DNA of 64,000 bases, from positions 1 through 64,000 of the forward strand of contig PBLS01000021.1 in the NCBI GenBank assembly GCA_002721825.1, given 5' to 3'. Each line of letters starts with the position of its first letter. Positions within the stretch are counted from its first letter, which is position 1. This document shows positions 29,963 through 39,466 of this stretch, piece by piece. The position numbers and the translations under genes are program-made. Origin of the DNA: Magnetovibrio sp. GTDB lineage: Bacteria > Pseudomonadota > Alphaproteobacteria > Rhodospirillales > Casp-alpha2. The notes beneath the pieces are model-generated. The model saw only the letters and a list, made by a program, of their open reading frames with translations. It was not told the DNA's origin and did not search any database.

Positions 29963-30649
29963 ATGCGCAACCATGAACCCGTGTTAGAACTCAGTAATGT
30001 AAATCATACATTTGGTCCAAACGCACAAAAACTAAAAATTCTGATCAACATAGAGCTAACAATCATGCCTGGCGAAATCGTCGCTCTGACCGGGCCATCC
30101 GGCGCAGGTAAATCCACTCTACTACAAATTGCAGGTCTTTTGGAAACTCCTGTTAACGGTGGAGTATCAATCACTGGTCAAAACTGCACGAGACTCAGCG
30201 ATTATGAAAGATCCATAATTAGGCGAAACTCACTTGGGTTTGTCTACCAATATCACCATTTATTAGCCGAGTTTACTGCACATGAAAACATTGTAATACC
30301 ACAAATACTTGCCGGACTCCCTAAAAATGAAGCCAACGGACGTGCTGAAGAAATTCTTTCATGGTTAAGCTTGTCAGATCGAGCAAAACACCGTCCTGCA
30401 AAACTTTCCGGAGGAGAGCAACAGAGAATAGCCATTGGCCGGGCTATCGCCTGTACACCAAAGCTACTGCTCGCAGACGAACCCACCGGCAATCTCGATC
30501 CCTCAACAGCAGACGAAGTATTCATGTTACTTTTGAAGTTAGTGCGTGGTTCAGGAATGGCCGCATTAATCGCAACTCATAACCCAACTATTGCTGCACG
30601 AATGGATCGTACGCTAAAGCTTGAACAAGGTAGCCTTGTAGCCGCCTAA
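29963..30649 (+). CDS. lolD: lipoprotein-releasing ABC transporter ATP-binding protein LolD
   Basis: A 228-residue ABC ATPase with Walker A GPSGAGKST (about residues 46-54), signature LSGGEQQR, Walker B 'LLLADEPTGNLD' and the H-loop 'ALIATHNP'. 'VYQYHHLLAEFTAHEN' is the LolD-type Q-loop. It powers the permease encoded just upstream. Its stop overlaps by 3 bases the stop of the convergent nitrile hydratase accessory gene. Confidence 0.92.
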   Translation: MRNHEPVLELSNVNHTFGPNAQKLKILINIELTIMPGEIVALTGPSGAGKSTLLQIAGLLETPVNGGVSITGQNCTRLSDYERSIIRRNSLGFVYQYHHLLAEFTAHENIVIPQILAGLPKNEANGRAEEILSWLSLSDRAKHRPAKLSGGEQQRIAIGRAIACTPKLLLADEPTGNLDPSTADEVFMLLLKLVRGSGMAALIATHNPTIAARMDRTLKLEQGSLVAA

Positions 30650-30978
30650 GTTTTTTTTAATTGAACAGCAATACCGTGAGGGGTTTGAAGGTAGGCTTTT
30701 CGCCACGCTTCCTTCCGCTCCGTCATCTCATCAATGTTTAACACGCCTTTTGCGTAAACTAACCTTTCGAGTGCATTAAGCCAGTGCTCGTAATATGTAT
30801 CCCCAAGATCAGGATCACTAGATATCTGCGCATTTTGAATTTCGTAACTAATGGCAGCAGTCCACTGTTTCCAAGTGAATAGGCCGTCTTCTGAAAGCTT
30901 TACCGCCAAAGCAAAGACCTGCGCCTGCCAAGGCTCATCAAAGACTGGTTCTTCTAAATCGTACGCTTTTTTATTCAT
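30646..30978 (-). CDS. nitrile hydratase accessory protein (beta-subunit N-terminal-like)
   Basis: A 110-residue protein resembling the N-terminal helical part of the nitrile hydratase beta subunit ('EPVFDEPWQAQVFALAVKLSEDGLFTWKQWTAAIS', read in parts; 'YYEHWLNALERLV'). Small proteins of this kind (P14K/NhlE type) act in cobalt insertion or cysteine oxidation of the alpha subunit in known cobalt enzymes; that role is inferred. It is third in the alpha-beta-accessory minus-strand operon, 25 bases after the beta gene. Confidence 0.82.
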   Translation of the reverse strand: MNKKAYDLEEPVFDEPWQAQVFALAVKLSEDGLFTWKQWTAAISYEIQNAQISSDPDLGDTYYEHWLNALERLVYAKGVLNIDEMTERKEAWRKAYLQTPHGIAVQLKKT

Positions 30979-31003
30979 TAAAACTTATAGTCTATGATTG
31001 TAA

Positions 31004-31660
31004 TCAAGTCTCTTCTAGATACGGTTCCCATAGGTCGACATGGACTGAACCCTGCCCCTTATGAGGTTCACCCCAAAGTGCTTCTGCTTCAAACCGCACA
31101 TTATACAAATACTCTCCATCAACTTCTCCTACAGAGTTCTTGTCAGGGAATACATGTACCCCATGCAATCGATCAATTACACCCTCACACCCGCGCGTAT
31201 AGCGTGGCATACGTGTATGACCTATAGGATGATCATTACAAACTTTAACTTGTTGGCCATACTGGAATCTAGGCACCCTCGCATCTTCGATATTCGTTGG
31301 ACCACCAGAAGCAAGAATTTCTCTGACCCTTTCTGCTCCAGGTACTGAGCGTCCATTATTTGACTGATGACTCTTTCCCGACAGCAATTCTTGTTCTGTT
31401 ATAAGGCCCTTTTTGACAAGAAGCGTTTCAAGACCATAGAGCCAGTTCTGATAATAACTGTTAGTCAGATATTTCACAGGATTTTGAAATTCACGTGCGT
31501 GACGCGCTTCATCAATATTCCACTTGCCCAGAAACCCACAGGCTAAAGTAATCGCAAAAGCACGGCGTTCCCACTCATGATGAAATATGGATTTCTTTTC
31601 CAATTCTGGATTTATTGGACCAAAGCCATGCTGCCCGCCAAGATCATGTCCGCCATTCAC
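31004..31660 (-). CDS. nthB: nitrile hydratase subunit beta
   Basis: A 218-residue beta subunit beginning [16 protein letters not shown], the family signature. The N-terminal helical half contains '[29 protein letters not shown]', and the C-terminal half is the SH3-like domain ('[25 protein letters not shown]', '[13 protein letters not shown]'). With the alpha subunit it hydrates nitriles to amides. The GTG start overlaps the alpha stop (GTGA) and has a near-perfect AAGGAGG upstream. Confidence 0.9.
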   Translation of the reverse strand: MNGGHDLGGQHGFGPINPELEKKSIFHHEWERRAFAITLACGFLGKWNIDEARHAREFQNPVKYLTNSYYQNWLYGLETLLVKKGLITEQELLSGKSHQSNNGRSVPGAERVREILASGGPTNIEDARVPRFQYGQQVKVCNDHPIGHTRMPRYTRGCEGVIDRLHGVHVFPDKNSVGEVDGEYLYNVRFEAEALWGEPHKGQGSVHVDLWEPYLEET

Positions 31661-32271
31661 GACGATGCCTCCTTAGCAAACTCTACCCCGATCATTGCAT
31701 TTCGAGTAACAAGCATACTAAGTTTCTCCTCAGTCCAGCCCTCAGTACCAATAGGGCGTTCTGGGATCACTAGATATCGCACCTCTGAAGTTGAGTCCCA
31801 TACCCGAATATCCTTTTCTTCTGGGATACAAGTTCCAAATTCAGCTAGTACTCCCCGTGGGTCTTGCACCAAACGGGCACGGTATGGTGCAGATTTATAC
31901 CATACTGGAGGCAGACCCAATACCGTCCACGGATAACATGAACAGAGAGTACAAACGACGACATTATGGATTTTGGATGTATTTTCAACAGCAACTATAT
32001 GCTCGCCTTGGCGCCCTTGAAAGCCAAATACCTTCTTTACAGCAGCAGAGCAATCTTTCTGAATAGATAACTTAAATTCTTGATCAACCCACGCCCGTGC
32101 CACAACACGCGCACCATTTCGTGGTCCGACTTTATGCTCGTAAGTATCTATCAACACATCAAGGGCTTCAAGATCCACTAAGCCTTTCTCAACTAGTAAG
32201 CTCTCCAGCGCCTTTACCCTCAGGGCAGGGTCACTTGGTGGTTCGGTAAATTCTTCTCCATCATGTGGCAT
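31657..32271 (-). CDS. nthA: nitrile hydratase subunit alpha, cobalt type
   Basis: A catalytic subunit of about 204 residues. The metal-binding claw is VCTLCSC (about residues 109-115); Thr at the second position is typical of cobalt-dependent enzymes, whereas iron enzymes usually have Ser. Flanking '[31 protein letters not shown]' (in parts) is strongly conserved. ATG 32271 (MPHDGEE) is preferred over the ORF-track TTG at 32289. No amidase gene is adjacent, so the amide would have to be used elsewhere. The operon sits between lolD and dnaE, which are often neighbours in alphaproteobacteria. Confidence 0.9.
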   Translation of the reverse strand: MPHDGEEFTEPPSDPALRVKALESLLVEKGLVDLEALDVLIDTYEHKVGPRNGARVVARAWVDQEFKLSIQKDCSAAVKKVFGFQGRQGEHIVAVENTSKIHNVVVCTLCSCYPWTVLGLPPVWYKSAPYRARLVQDPRGVLAEFGTCIPEEKDIRVWDSTSEVRYLVIPERPIGTEGWTEEKLSMLVTRNAMIGVEFAKEASS

Positions 32272-32420
32272 TATCAAATCTTCGAACAAAATTAATCCGT
32301 AAAGTAAATCGCTAAAACTATACCCATTTTACGCATAGCTTTCACACACTTTAATTTAAACGCTCACATAAGTGTTAAGTCACTAAAAATTAGAACCAGC
32401 GTCATACAGGAGACAATTAT

Positions 32421-32441
32421 CAACATTTTTTAAAAATGTTG
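32421..32441. promoter_or_regulatory. 10-bp inverted repeat between nitrile hydratase and dnaE
   Basis: Two perfect 10-base arms (CAACATTTTT and AAAAATGTTG) flank a single central T in the divergent gap, 150 bases from the nitrile hydratase start and about 70 from dnaE. It is too AT-rich for a typical terminator, and its place suits an operator or promoter-proximal protein site. No known regulator motif is recognised. Confidence 0.35.
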
Positions 32442-32509
32442 TGGATAATTATAATAATATACACAACATCTAGTGACATTTTGATCAGATTGTGAAATCC
32501 TCAAATATT

Positions 32510-35500
32510 ATGTCATGTGCCAATTTTGTCCATCTACGGATCCATTCCGCTTACTCCCTATCTGAAGGTGCTATCCATATTGAGGACATAGTTAGACTAT
32601 GCACCGAATATGATATGCCTGCTGTGGCTATAACCGATAAAAGTAATATGTTCGGGGCTCTAGAATTCTCCGAAACAGCTTCTAGCAAAGGAGTCCAGCC
32701 GATCGTAGGTTGTGAGCTAAATATCGGTGACTTAGATAATAATCGCTTTAGCCCAATGGTATTCTTAGCTAAAAACCAAATCGGATACCGAAACCTTCTC
32801 AAATTGATATCACAAGCTTATTTGGAGCGTGACAACACCGATACCCCACAAGTTACGTATAGTATTTTGGAGCACTACTCTGAGGGAATTATAGCCCTCA
32901 GCGGCGGTCCAACGGGTCCCATAGGTCAACTACTTATCGAAGGAAAAACTAAACAAGCTAGAGAATTTTTATCAAGACAACTCTCAGCTTTTGGAGACAG
33001 GTTATATATAGAACTTCATAGACACGGCCGCCATGTAGAAGAGCAAACGGAACCAGGGCTTCTTGATCTAGCGTATTCACTCGACATTCCTTTGGTTGCC
33101 ACCAATGAGGTGTTTTTCTCTACTGTAGATATGCATGAAGCGCATGAAGTACTTATGTGTATTTCAGACAGTTCCTATCTTTCAGAAGCGGATAGACGGC
33201 AGTTAACACGAGAACATTATTTCAAATCCGTAAGTGAAATGCGGGACCTCTTTTCAGATCTCCCTGAGGCGGTGGACAATACCGTCGTAATAGCGCAACG
33301 CTGCTCCTATAAGGTTTCCCCAAACAAACCCATGCTGCCACCCTATACCTGCAATACAGGGCGAGGCGAGAATGATGAGTTAAAAAGCCAAGCAAAGACT
33401 GGACTAGAGGAGAGGCTCACCACTCAAGTTTTAATAAACTGTATAGACAAATGCGATTCCGAAAATGCTGCTATACCATATCGGCAGCGTTTACAATTCG
33501 AATTAGATATAATTATTCAAATGGGATTTGCTGGGTATTTCCTGATCGTCGCCGATTTCATAAAATGGGCAAAGAAAAATAAAATTCCTGTTGGTCCAGG
33601 TAGAGGTTCCGGAGCGGGTTCACTAGTAGCGTGGGCTCTACAGATAACAGATCTTGATCCTTTGAAGTGGGGGCTATTGTTTGAGCGTTTTCTAAATCCA
33701 GAGCGCGTATCTATGCCCGATTTCGATATCGATTTTTGCCAGGACCGAAGAGATGAGGTAATTCGCTACGTACAGAATAAATACGGGCAAAATCACGTGG
33801 CACAAATAATTACATTTGGAAAACTGCAAGCTCGAGCAGTATTACGGGATTGCGGCCGTGTGTTGGAAATACCCTATGGTTACGTTGATAAAATTTGTAA
33901 ATTAGTACCAAATAATCCGGCAAATCCACTTACCCTACATCAAGCTATCAATAGTGAACCGCAATTAAGGAAATTGATCTCAGAAGACCCTAATATAAAA
34001 AAATTATTTAATATTGCTAAAAAACTCGAAGGACTTTACCGGCATGCTTCAACCCATGCTGCAGGCTTGGTCATAGCAGATAGACCATTAGACGAATTAA
34101 TACCACTTTACTACGATCCTCGTTCAAATATGCCAGTGACTGGTTTTAATATGAAATATGTTGAGCTAGCAGGCCTAGTAAAGTTCGATTTTCTCGGTCT
34201 CAAGACCTTAACCGTACTCTCAACCACCGAACAACTAGTGCGCAATTCTCAGGCAAACTTCAATCTAGAAACAATCCCTCTCGATGATCCCCAAACCTAT
34301 AAAATGATTGGAAAAGGTGAAACTACTGGCGTATTCCAACTAGAAAGTAGTGGTATGAGAGATGTACTTAGAAGCATGCAACCAGATAAATTTGAAGACA
34401 TAATTGCTGTTGTGGCTCTATATAGACCCGGTCCTATGGACAACATCCCTAGCTACGTAAGTCGAAAGCATAAAACCGAAACCCCGGAGTATCTGCACCC
34501 TATTCTAGAACCAATACTCAAAGAAACGTTTGGCATAATGATCTATCAGGAACAAGTGATGCAGATAGCGCAAGAGCTAGCTGGATTTACTCTTGGTCGT
34601 GCCGATTTATTACGCCGAGCCATGGGAAAAAAAATCCAATCAGAGATGGATAGACAGCGGCAAGCATTCATCGATGGTGCTAAAGCAAAAGGTGTGGATA
34701 ATGACGACGCTAATAAAATCTTTAACCAAGTTGATAAATTCGCTGGCTATGGATTTAACAAATCACATGCAGCGGCGTATGCACTAATAGCTTATCAAAC
34801 GGCATATATGAAAGCGAACTATCCTGCAGAGTTTTTAGCAGCATCAATGACACTTGACCGGGGAAACACTGAAAAACTAAGTGTCTTTCTACAAGAATTA
34901 AAACGCCTGAAAATTCCGCTTCTAGGACCGAACATCAACAGGTCTGAAACAGTCTTTAAGCTAGAAACCGCAAATGGTAAAAAAGGTATCCGATACGCGT
35001 TAACTGCACTTAAAAATGTTGGCGAAGGAGCTATGACCGCATTAGTCAAAGAACGGCAAAAGAGAGGCCCTTATACTAATATAACTAATTTTGCAGAACG
35101 ACTTGATGCAAAAACTCTTAATAGAAGGCAATTGGAATACCTAGCTTCTGCGGGAGCCTTCGATTGTATAGAGTCTAATCGGTATCAAATACACAATGGT
35201 GTCGAAAAAATAATCCACCACGCAAACGCTGCACATGATGAGCGGCAAAGTAACCAGATAGGATTGTTTTCAGGCGAATTATCGCCAAGGAGTATATTAG
35301 ATTTACCTATCGTGACGGATTGGTCCCCTATGGAAAGGCTCCGCCAGGAATTTACTTCGACCGGGTTTTACCTTTCCTCTCACCCTATAGATGGCTATTC
35401 TGGAAAACTAAAAAGCTTGAATGTAGTTTCATCCCAGAAAGCATTAATGAGCCAATCCTCGCGAATACTTACTTTAGCCGGCACGTTAATGGCCAAAAAA

Positions 35501-35959
35501 GAAAGAACATCTTCAAAAGGTAACAAGTATGCATTTATCCAATTTACTGATCCTTCTGGTTCATTTGAAGTAACTGCTTTTTCAGAAACGTTAGCTTTGG
35601 CAAATGAATTATTAGAAGTAGGTAATTCTTTATTGATCAAAACCACCGTTCAAAAGGAAAGCGCTGGCGAGATAAAGCTGCTTGCTAACCAGTTTCTATC
35701 GCTAGACAAATTTACCGCAATTAACAGCGAAAACGTAAGGATTGTAATTGCTGAACCCACGGCTGTACCAAGTATACAAAATATTTTAGCTGATCAGCAA
35801 CCAGGACAAGGTAAAGTTCGCATTAATACACGTCCTGATAATACTCATTGGCATGTCGAGCTTGAATTGGCTCAGCACTATGCGCTTACGGCAGATGCCC
35901 AATTAGCTCTTAGAAACCTACCCGGTGTGATAAATATTGAAACATTCGAAACACACTGA
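32510..35959 (+). CDS. dnaE: DNA polymerase III subunit alpha
   Basis: The replicative polymerase, about 1149 residues. It begins with the PHP domain ('FVHLRIHSAYSLSEGAIHIEDI'), carries the catalytic acidic motif 'MPDFDIDFCQDRRDEVI' and 'GPGRGSGAGSLVAWAL' of the C-family palm, 'GYGFNKSHAAAYALIAYQTAYMKA' (in parts) and a C-terminal OB-fold ('RILTLAGTLMAKKERTSSKGNKYAFIQFTD'). ATG 32510 matches relatives; GTG 32492 is possible. No good Shine-Dalgarno precedes either. Confidence 0.94.
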   Translation: MSCANFVHLRIHSAYSLSEGAIHIEDIVRLCTEYDMPAVAITDKSNMFGALEFSETASSKGVQPIVGCELNIGDLDNNRFSPMVFLAKNQIGYRNLLKLISQAYLERDNTDTPQVTYSILEHYSEGIIALSGGPTGPIGQLLIEGKTKQAREFLSRQLSAFGDRLYIELHRHGRHVEEQTEPGLLDLAYSLDIPLVATNEVFFSTVDMHEAHEVLMCISDSSYLSEADRRQLTREHYFKSVSEMRDLFSDLPEAVDNTVVIAQRCSYKVSPNKPMLPPYTCNTGRGENDELKSQAKTGLEERLTTQVLINCIDKCDSENAAIPYRQRLQFELDIIIQMGFAGYFLIVADFIKWAKKNKIPVGPGRGSGAGSLVAWALQITDLDPLKWGLLFERFLNPERVSMPDFDIDFCQDRRDEVIRYVQNKYGQNHVAQIITFGKLQARAVLRDCGRVLEIPYGYVDKICKLVPNNPANPLTLHQAINSEPQLRKLISEDPNIKKLFNIAKKLEGLYRHASTHAAGLVIADRPLDELIPLYYDPRSNMPVTGFNMKYVELAGLVKFDFLGLKTLTVLSTTEQLVRNSQANFNLETIPLDDPQTYKMIGKGETTGVFQLESSGMRDVLRSMQPDKFEDIIAVVALYRPGPMDNIPSYVSRKHKTETPEYLHPILEPILKETFGIMIYQEQVMQIAQELAGFTLGRADLLRRAMGKKIQSEMDRQRQAFIDGAKAKGVDNDDANKIFNQVDKFAGYGFNKSHAAAYALIAYQTAYMKANYPAEFLAASMTLDRGNTEKLSVFLQELKRLKIPLLGPNINRSETVFKLETANGKKGIRYALTALKNVGEGAMTALVKERQKRGPYTNITNFAERLDAKTLNRRQLEYLASAGAFDCIESNRYQIHNGVEKIIHHANAAHDERQSNQIGLFSGELSPRSILDLPIVTDWSPMERLRQEFTSTGFYLSSHPIDGYSGKLKSLNVVSSQKALMSQSSRILTLAGTLMAKKERTSSKGNKYAFIQFTDPSGSFEVTAFSETLALANELLEVGNSLLIKTTVQKESAGEIKLLANQFLSLDKFTAINSENVRIVIAEPTAVPSIQNILADQQPGQGKVRINTRPDNTHWHVELELAQHYALTADAQLALRNLPGVINIETFETH

Positions 35960-36130
35960 GCGAAACCTAAATTTAAGTAAAATTTCTTGCATACCAGGAA
36001 GCTACCCCGTAAAACCCAGTAAATCGCACGCAGACACACGGTCGTGAATACAACCTATTCACCGGCCGTTCCGGTGTTCTATATTTCGGAACCAATGTCT
36101 GCGGAGGCTCAACCGGAGAAGGAAAAGAAA

Positions 36131-37009
36131 ATGTCAGCGCCTTCGTTTACTATGCGCCAGTTATTAGAAGCTGGGGTACACTTTGGACATAATACCCGTC
36201 GTTGGAACCCTAAGATGGCTCCTTATATATTTGGGGAACGTAACAATATTCACATCATAGACCTCCAACAAACAGTTCCAATGCTACATCAAGCTCTAGA
36301 CGCGGTAACCAAGACAGTCGCCTCAGGGGGACGGGTATTATTCGTCGGCACCAAACGTCAAGCGAGCATTAAGATATCAGAGACAGCGAAGCGATGTGGA
36401 CAATATTACGTCAATCATCGATGGCTGGGTGGCATGATGACAAATTGGCAAACTATTTCCAATTCCATTAAACGCCTGCGCTTTCTCGATGATCAGTTGT
36501 CTGGAGAAACTGAGGGTCTCACTAAAAAAGAGGTCCTCAACCTAACTAGAGAACGCGATAAACTCGAGCGCGCGCTTGGTGGGATAAAAGAAATGGGAGG
36601 ACTCCCCAATATACTATTTGTAATTGATACAAATAAAGAAGATATAGCAGTTGCCGAAGCTAACAAACTAGGAATCCCTGTAATTGCTGTTATTGATTCA
36701 AACTCTAGTCCAAAAGGAATAGATTATCCAATTCCCGGCAATGATGATGCGTTGCGAGCCATTCAGCTTTATTGCGACTTAGTCGCTAGCGCTGTCTTTG
36801 CAGGGCTTCAAGATGAAGTTACCGACGGCGGCGGTGATCTTGGAGAGGCCGAAAAAGCCCCTGATGAAGAGCTAGTCCTAAAAAGCGAAATAATTGACGA
36901 CGCTAATAAGGGTGTATCAGAAAATGGAGCAATTGATAATACACCAGAAAGAACACAAACTGATAAAAAAAAGGAAGACAGCCAGAAATCAGAGGAAAAA
37001 GCTCAGTAA
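36131..37009 (+). CDS. rpsB: 30S ribosomal protein S2
   Basis: A protein of 292 residues with the S2 signatures '[25 protein letters not shown]', 'FVGTKRQA' and '[12 protein letters not shown]'. ATG 36131 follows GGAGAAGGAAAAG and begins at the conserved [12 protein letters not shown]; the ORF-track GTG at 36044 adds 29 non-conserved residues. Beyond the S2 core there is a charged, low-complexity C-terminal tail of about 65 residues rich in Glu, Asp and Lys, of the type seen in some alphaproteobacterial S2 proteins. Confidence 0.93.
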   Translation: MSAPSFTMRQLLEAGVHFGHNTRRWNPKMAPYIFGERNNIHIIDLQQTVPMLHQALDAVTKTVASGGRVLFVGTKRQASIKISETAKRCGQYYVNHRWLGGMMTNWQTISNSIKRLRFLDDQLSGETEGLTKKEVLNLTRERDKLERALGGIKEMGGLPNILFVIDTNKEDIAVAEANKLGIPVIAVIDSNSSPKGIDYPIPGNDDALRAIQLYCDLVASAVFAGLQDEVTDGGGDLGEAEKAPDEELVLKSEIIDDANKGVSENGAIDNTPERTQTDKKKEDSQKSEEKAQ

Positions 37010-37016
37010 TGAAATT

Positions 37017-37030
37017 AACCTAATTAGGTT
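37017..37030. repeat. 14-base palindrome between rpsB and tsf
   Basis: AACCTAATTAGGTT lies 7 bases after the rpsB stop. It might fold in the rpsB-tsf intercistronic RNA and reduce readthrough into tsf, but the stem is short and AT-rich, so this is only suggestive. Confidence 0.2.
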
Positions 37031-37094
37031 TGTAACCATAACCGATGAGCGGAAAGAATAAAAATCAAACATTTAAGTAAGTTAGAGGATCATA

Positions 37095-38021
37095 ATGCCA
37101 GAGATAACAGCTGATCTTGTAAAAAGGCTCCGCGAGAAAACCGGCGCCGGTATGATGGATTGCAAAAAGGCGCTGACTAAAAATAGCGGTGATATTGAAA
37201 ACGCCGTAGACTGGCTCCGCACCAAAGGGCTAGCTGCCGCAGCAAAAAAAGCGGCCCGCGCTGCTTCAGAAGGTCTGATTGGCTTAGTAGTTAAAAATAA
37301 TTCGGGTGCGATGGTGGAAATAAATACCGAGACTGACTTTGTTGGTAGGAATGAAAGCTTTCAAAACGTTGTTTCTAATGTAACCAGTGTGGCTCTAGCT
37401 TCTGGTGATAATATTGAGACCATAAAAAATTCCGCATACCCTGAAACAGGACGCACCGTAGACGATGAAATAGCGCACCAAATAGCAACTATAGGTGAGA
37501 ATATGTTGCTACGTCGCGCTAAAACATTAGCTGTAAATAACGGAGTCTTAGCTAGTTACTTACACGGGGCTGTAGTACCAGGTCTAGGAAAGATCGGCGT
37601 CCTAGTGGCACTCGAGTCAGATGGCGATATTGAGAAATTACAAGAACTAGGGAAGCAGCTTGCAATGCACATTGCAGCAAGCAAACCGATAGCTAGTGCT
37701 CGCGATGACCTTGATGAAAATATAATTGAACGCGAACGCTCTATTTTTTACGAACAAGCTCGAGAATCTGGTAAACCCAGTGAAATTATAGATAAAATGG
37801 TGGAAGGTCGCCTCAGGAAATACTTTGAAGAAGTTTGTCTTCTCGAACAAACCTTTGTGATCGACGGAGAGAGCAAAGTTTCGCAAATATTAGAAAATGC
37901 CGAAAATGATCTTAAAACATCAATAACTTTAACTGGCTTTAAACTGTTAGTTTTGGGTGAAGGTATAGAGAAAAAAGAAGAAGACTTTGCGGCTGAGGTC
38001 GCCGCCGCTGCGAACAGTTAA
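37095..38021 (+). CDS. tsf: translation elongation factor Ts
   Basis: A 308-residue guanine-nucleotide exchange factor for EF-Tu. The N-terminal UBA-like segment 'ITADLVKRLREKTGAGMMDCKKAL' and the signature 'EINTETDFVGRNESFQ' are intact, followed by two core subdomains ('QLAMHIAASKPI'). GAGGATCATA precedes the ATG. It lies between rpsB and pyrH in the conserved rpsB-tsf-pyrH-frr order. Confidence 0.95.
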   Translation: MPEITADLVKRLREKTGAGMMDCKKALTKNSGDIENAVDWLRTKGLAAAAKKAARAASEGLIGLVVKNNSGAMVEINTETDFVGRNESFQNVVSNVTSVALASGDNIETIKNSAYPETGRTVDDEIAHQIATIGENMLLRRAKTLAVNNGVLASYLHGAVVPGLGKIGVLVALESDGDIEKLQELGKQLAMHIAASKPIASARDDLDENIIERERSIFYEQARESGKPSEIIDKMVEGRLRKYFEEVCLLEQTFVIDGESKVSQILENAENDLKTSITLTGFKLLVLGEGIEKKEEDFAAEVAAAANS

Positions 38022-38137
38022 AGGACCTAAATATAAGAAGTACTAGCGTTGGCAATAGCAATTCATAGTGTAAACTAAAAATCTCTTTGGATATTGATAT
38101 TAGAGAGACATAACTAAGCACTCAAAAAGAGTTCTAA

Positions 38138-38857
38138 ATGGCCACTAATAAAAAATTCCGTCGAATTCTTTTAAAACTTTCAGGCGAAGGCTTGATGGGT
38201 GGCCGTGAATTTGGTCTTGATGCGGACACAGTGGATCGCATTTGCCACGACATCCGAGACGTTCACAGTGAAGATATTCAAATCTGCATTGTAATCGGAG
38301 CTGGCAATATATTTAGGGGCATATCCGGTGTAAAAACAGGGATCGAGTGAGCCAGTGGCGACTACATGGGTATGCTAGCCACTGTAATAAATTCTCTTGC
38401 TGTCCAAAGTGTTCTCGAGACTAAAGGAGTCCCCACGCGCGTTCAGTCTGCGATTCCTATGGCTAATATATGCGAGCCCTACATCAGACGCCGTGCTCTC
38501 CGCCATATGGAAAAAGGAAGAATAGTAATTTTTGCAGCTGGTACTGGAAATCCGTTTTTCACAACAGATACAGCGGCCGCGTTGCGTGCAGCGGAAATGA
38601 ATTGCGATGCCGTAATCAAAGGAACTCAAGTAGATGGCGTCTATGATACCGATCCTAAAAAATCAGAAACAGCACAGCGTTTTAAAAAATTGAGCTACGA
38701 TGATGTTATAGCTCGTGATCTACGTGTAATGGATACATCAGCCATTGCCTTATCACGTGAAAATAAAATTCCAATTATTGTTTTTTCTATTCATCAAGCT
38801 GGGGCATTAAGAAAAGTCGTAAATGGAAAGGGTGTATTCACGGTCGTTAGTGAATAA
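38138..38857 (+). pseudogene. pyrH: UMP kinase gene interrupted by an in-frame TGA
   Basis: Both halves are in one frame. The first 70 codons encode 'RILLKLSGEGLMGG' (phosphate loop Lys) and 'VIGAGNIFRGISG', then TGA occurs at 38348-38350. The frame continues '[19 protein letters not shown]', '[12 protein letters not shown]', '[20 protein letters not shown]' and '[13 protein letters not shown]' to a normal TAA. The stop falls where homologues, including E. coli PyrH (GMNRVVGDHMGML), have Arg; CGA to TGA is one transition. No other damage is visible. PyrH makes UDP and is normally essential, so this is either a sequence error, a readthrough site, or a true lesion compensated elsewhere. The downstream ATG at 38366 lacks a clear Shine-Dalgarno. 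Confidence 0.85.
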
Positions 38858-38889
38858 AGAAAATCATTTTGCGATGATATGGAGATGAA

Positions 38890-39462
38890 ATGACGAAATT
38901 TACAGATTTTGATTCGACTAAAAAAGATATCCGCCATCGCATGAACCGCGCCCTGGTAGTACTCCAGGAGGAATTTTCCGGACTTCGGACCGGGCGCGCC
39001 TCTACTGCTTTATTGGAACCGCTACAGGTAAATGCTTATGGAAGCGAAATGCCCATGAGCCAAGTGGGAACAATTAGCGCACCTGAACCCAGATTATTGT
39101 CAATTCAAGTTTGGGATAAAAGTTTGGTGCAATTTGTAGAAAAAGCGATCATGGAATCAGGCCTTGGTCTTAATCCAGCAACTGAAGGTCAAGTCATTAG
39201 GATCCCAATCCCGGCATTAACAGAAGAGCGCCGTACTGAATTAACTAAGGTTGCCGCTAAGTACGCGGAGGAAGCACGGGTAGCAGTCCGCAATATCAGA
39301 CGCCATGCCATGGATGATATCAAAAAGGCCGAAAAAGATGGTTTAATTTCCCAAGATGCCCAACACAATTTTGCAGATGAAATACAAGAATTAACAGATG
39401 AATTCATCAGCAAACTTGACGAAGCGTTAGCCAATAAAGACATCGAGATAATGCAGGTATGA
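38890..39462 (+). CDS. frr: ribosome recycling factor
   Basis: A 190-residue, highly charged protein with 'LRTGRASTALLEPLQVNAYGSEMPMSQVGTISAPEPRLL' (in parts) and 'IRIPIPALTEERRTELTKVAAKYAEEARVAVRN', the standard RRF hinge and helical domain. It splits post-termination ribosomes with EF-G. GGAGATGAA precedes the ATG. Confidence 0.95.
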   Translation: MTKFTDFDSTKKDIRHRMNRALVVLQEEFSGLRTGRASTALLEPLQVNAYGSEMPMSQVGTISAPEPRLLSIQVWDKSLVQFVEKAIMESGLGLNPATEGQVIRIPIPALTEERRTELTKVAAKYAEEARVAVRNIRRHAMDDIKKAEKDGLISQDAQHNFADEIQELTDEFISKLDEALANKDIEIMQV

Positions 39463-39466
39463 TAAG

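Noticed and set aside
30994-31936. Plus-strand frames over the nitrile hydratase genes
   Set aside because: They are shadows of three clear minus-strand genes with strong motifs and good ribosome binding sites.
38138-38857. Genetic-code change in which TGA is read as an amino acid
   Set aside because: Many intact genes in the window end with TGA at the expected C-terminus, often overlapping the next start (for example coaX, nuoD, nuoE, lpxD). The pyrH TGA replaces Arg, not Trp.
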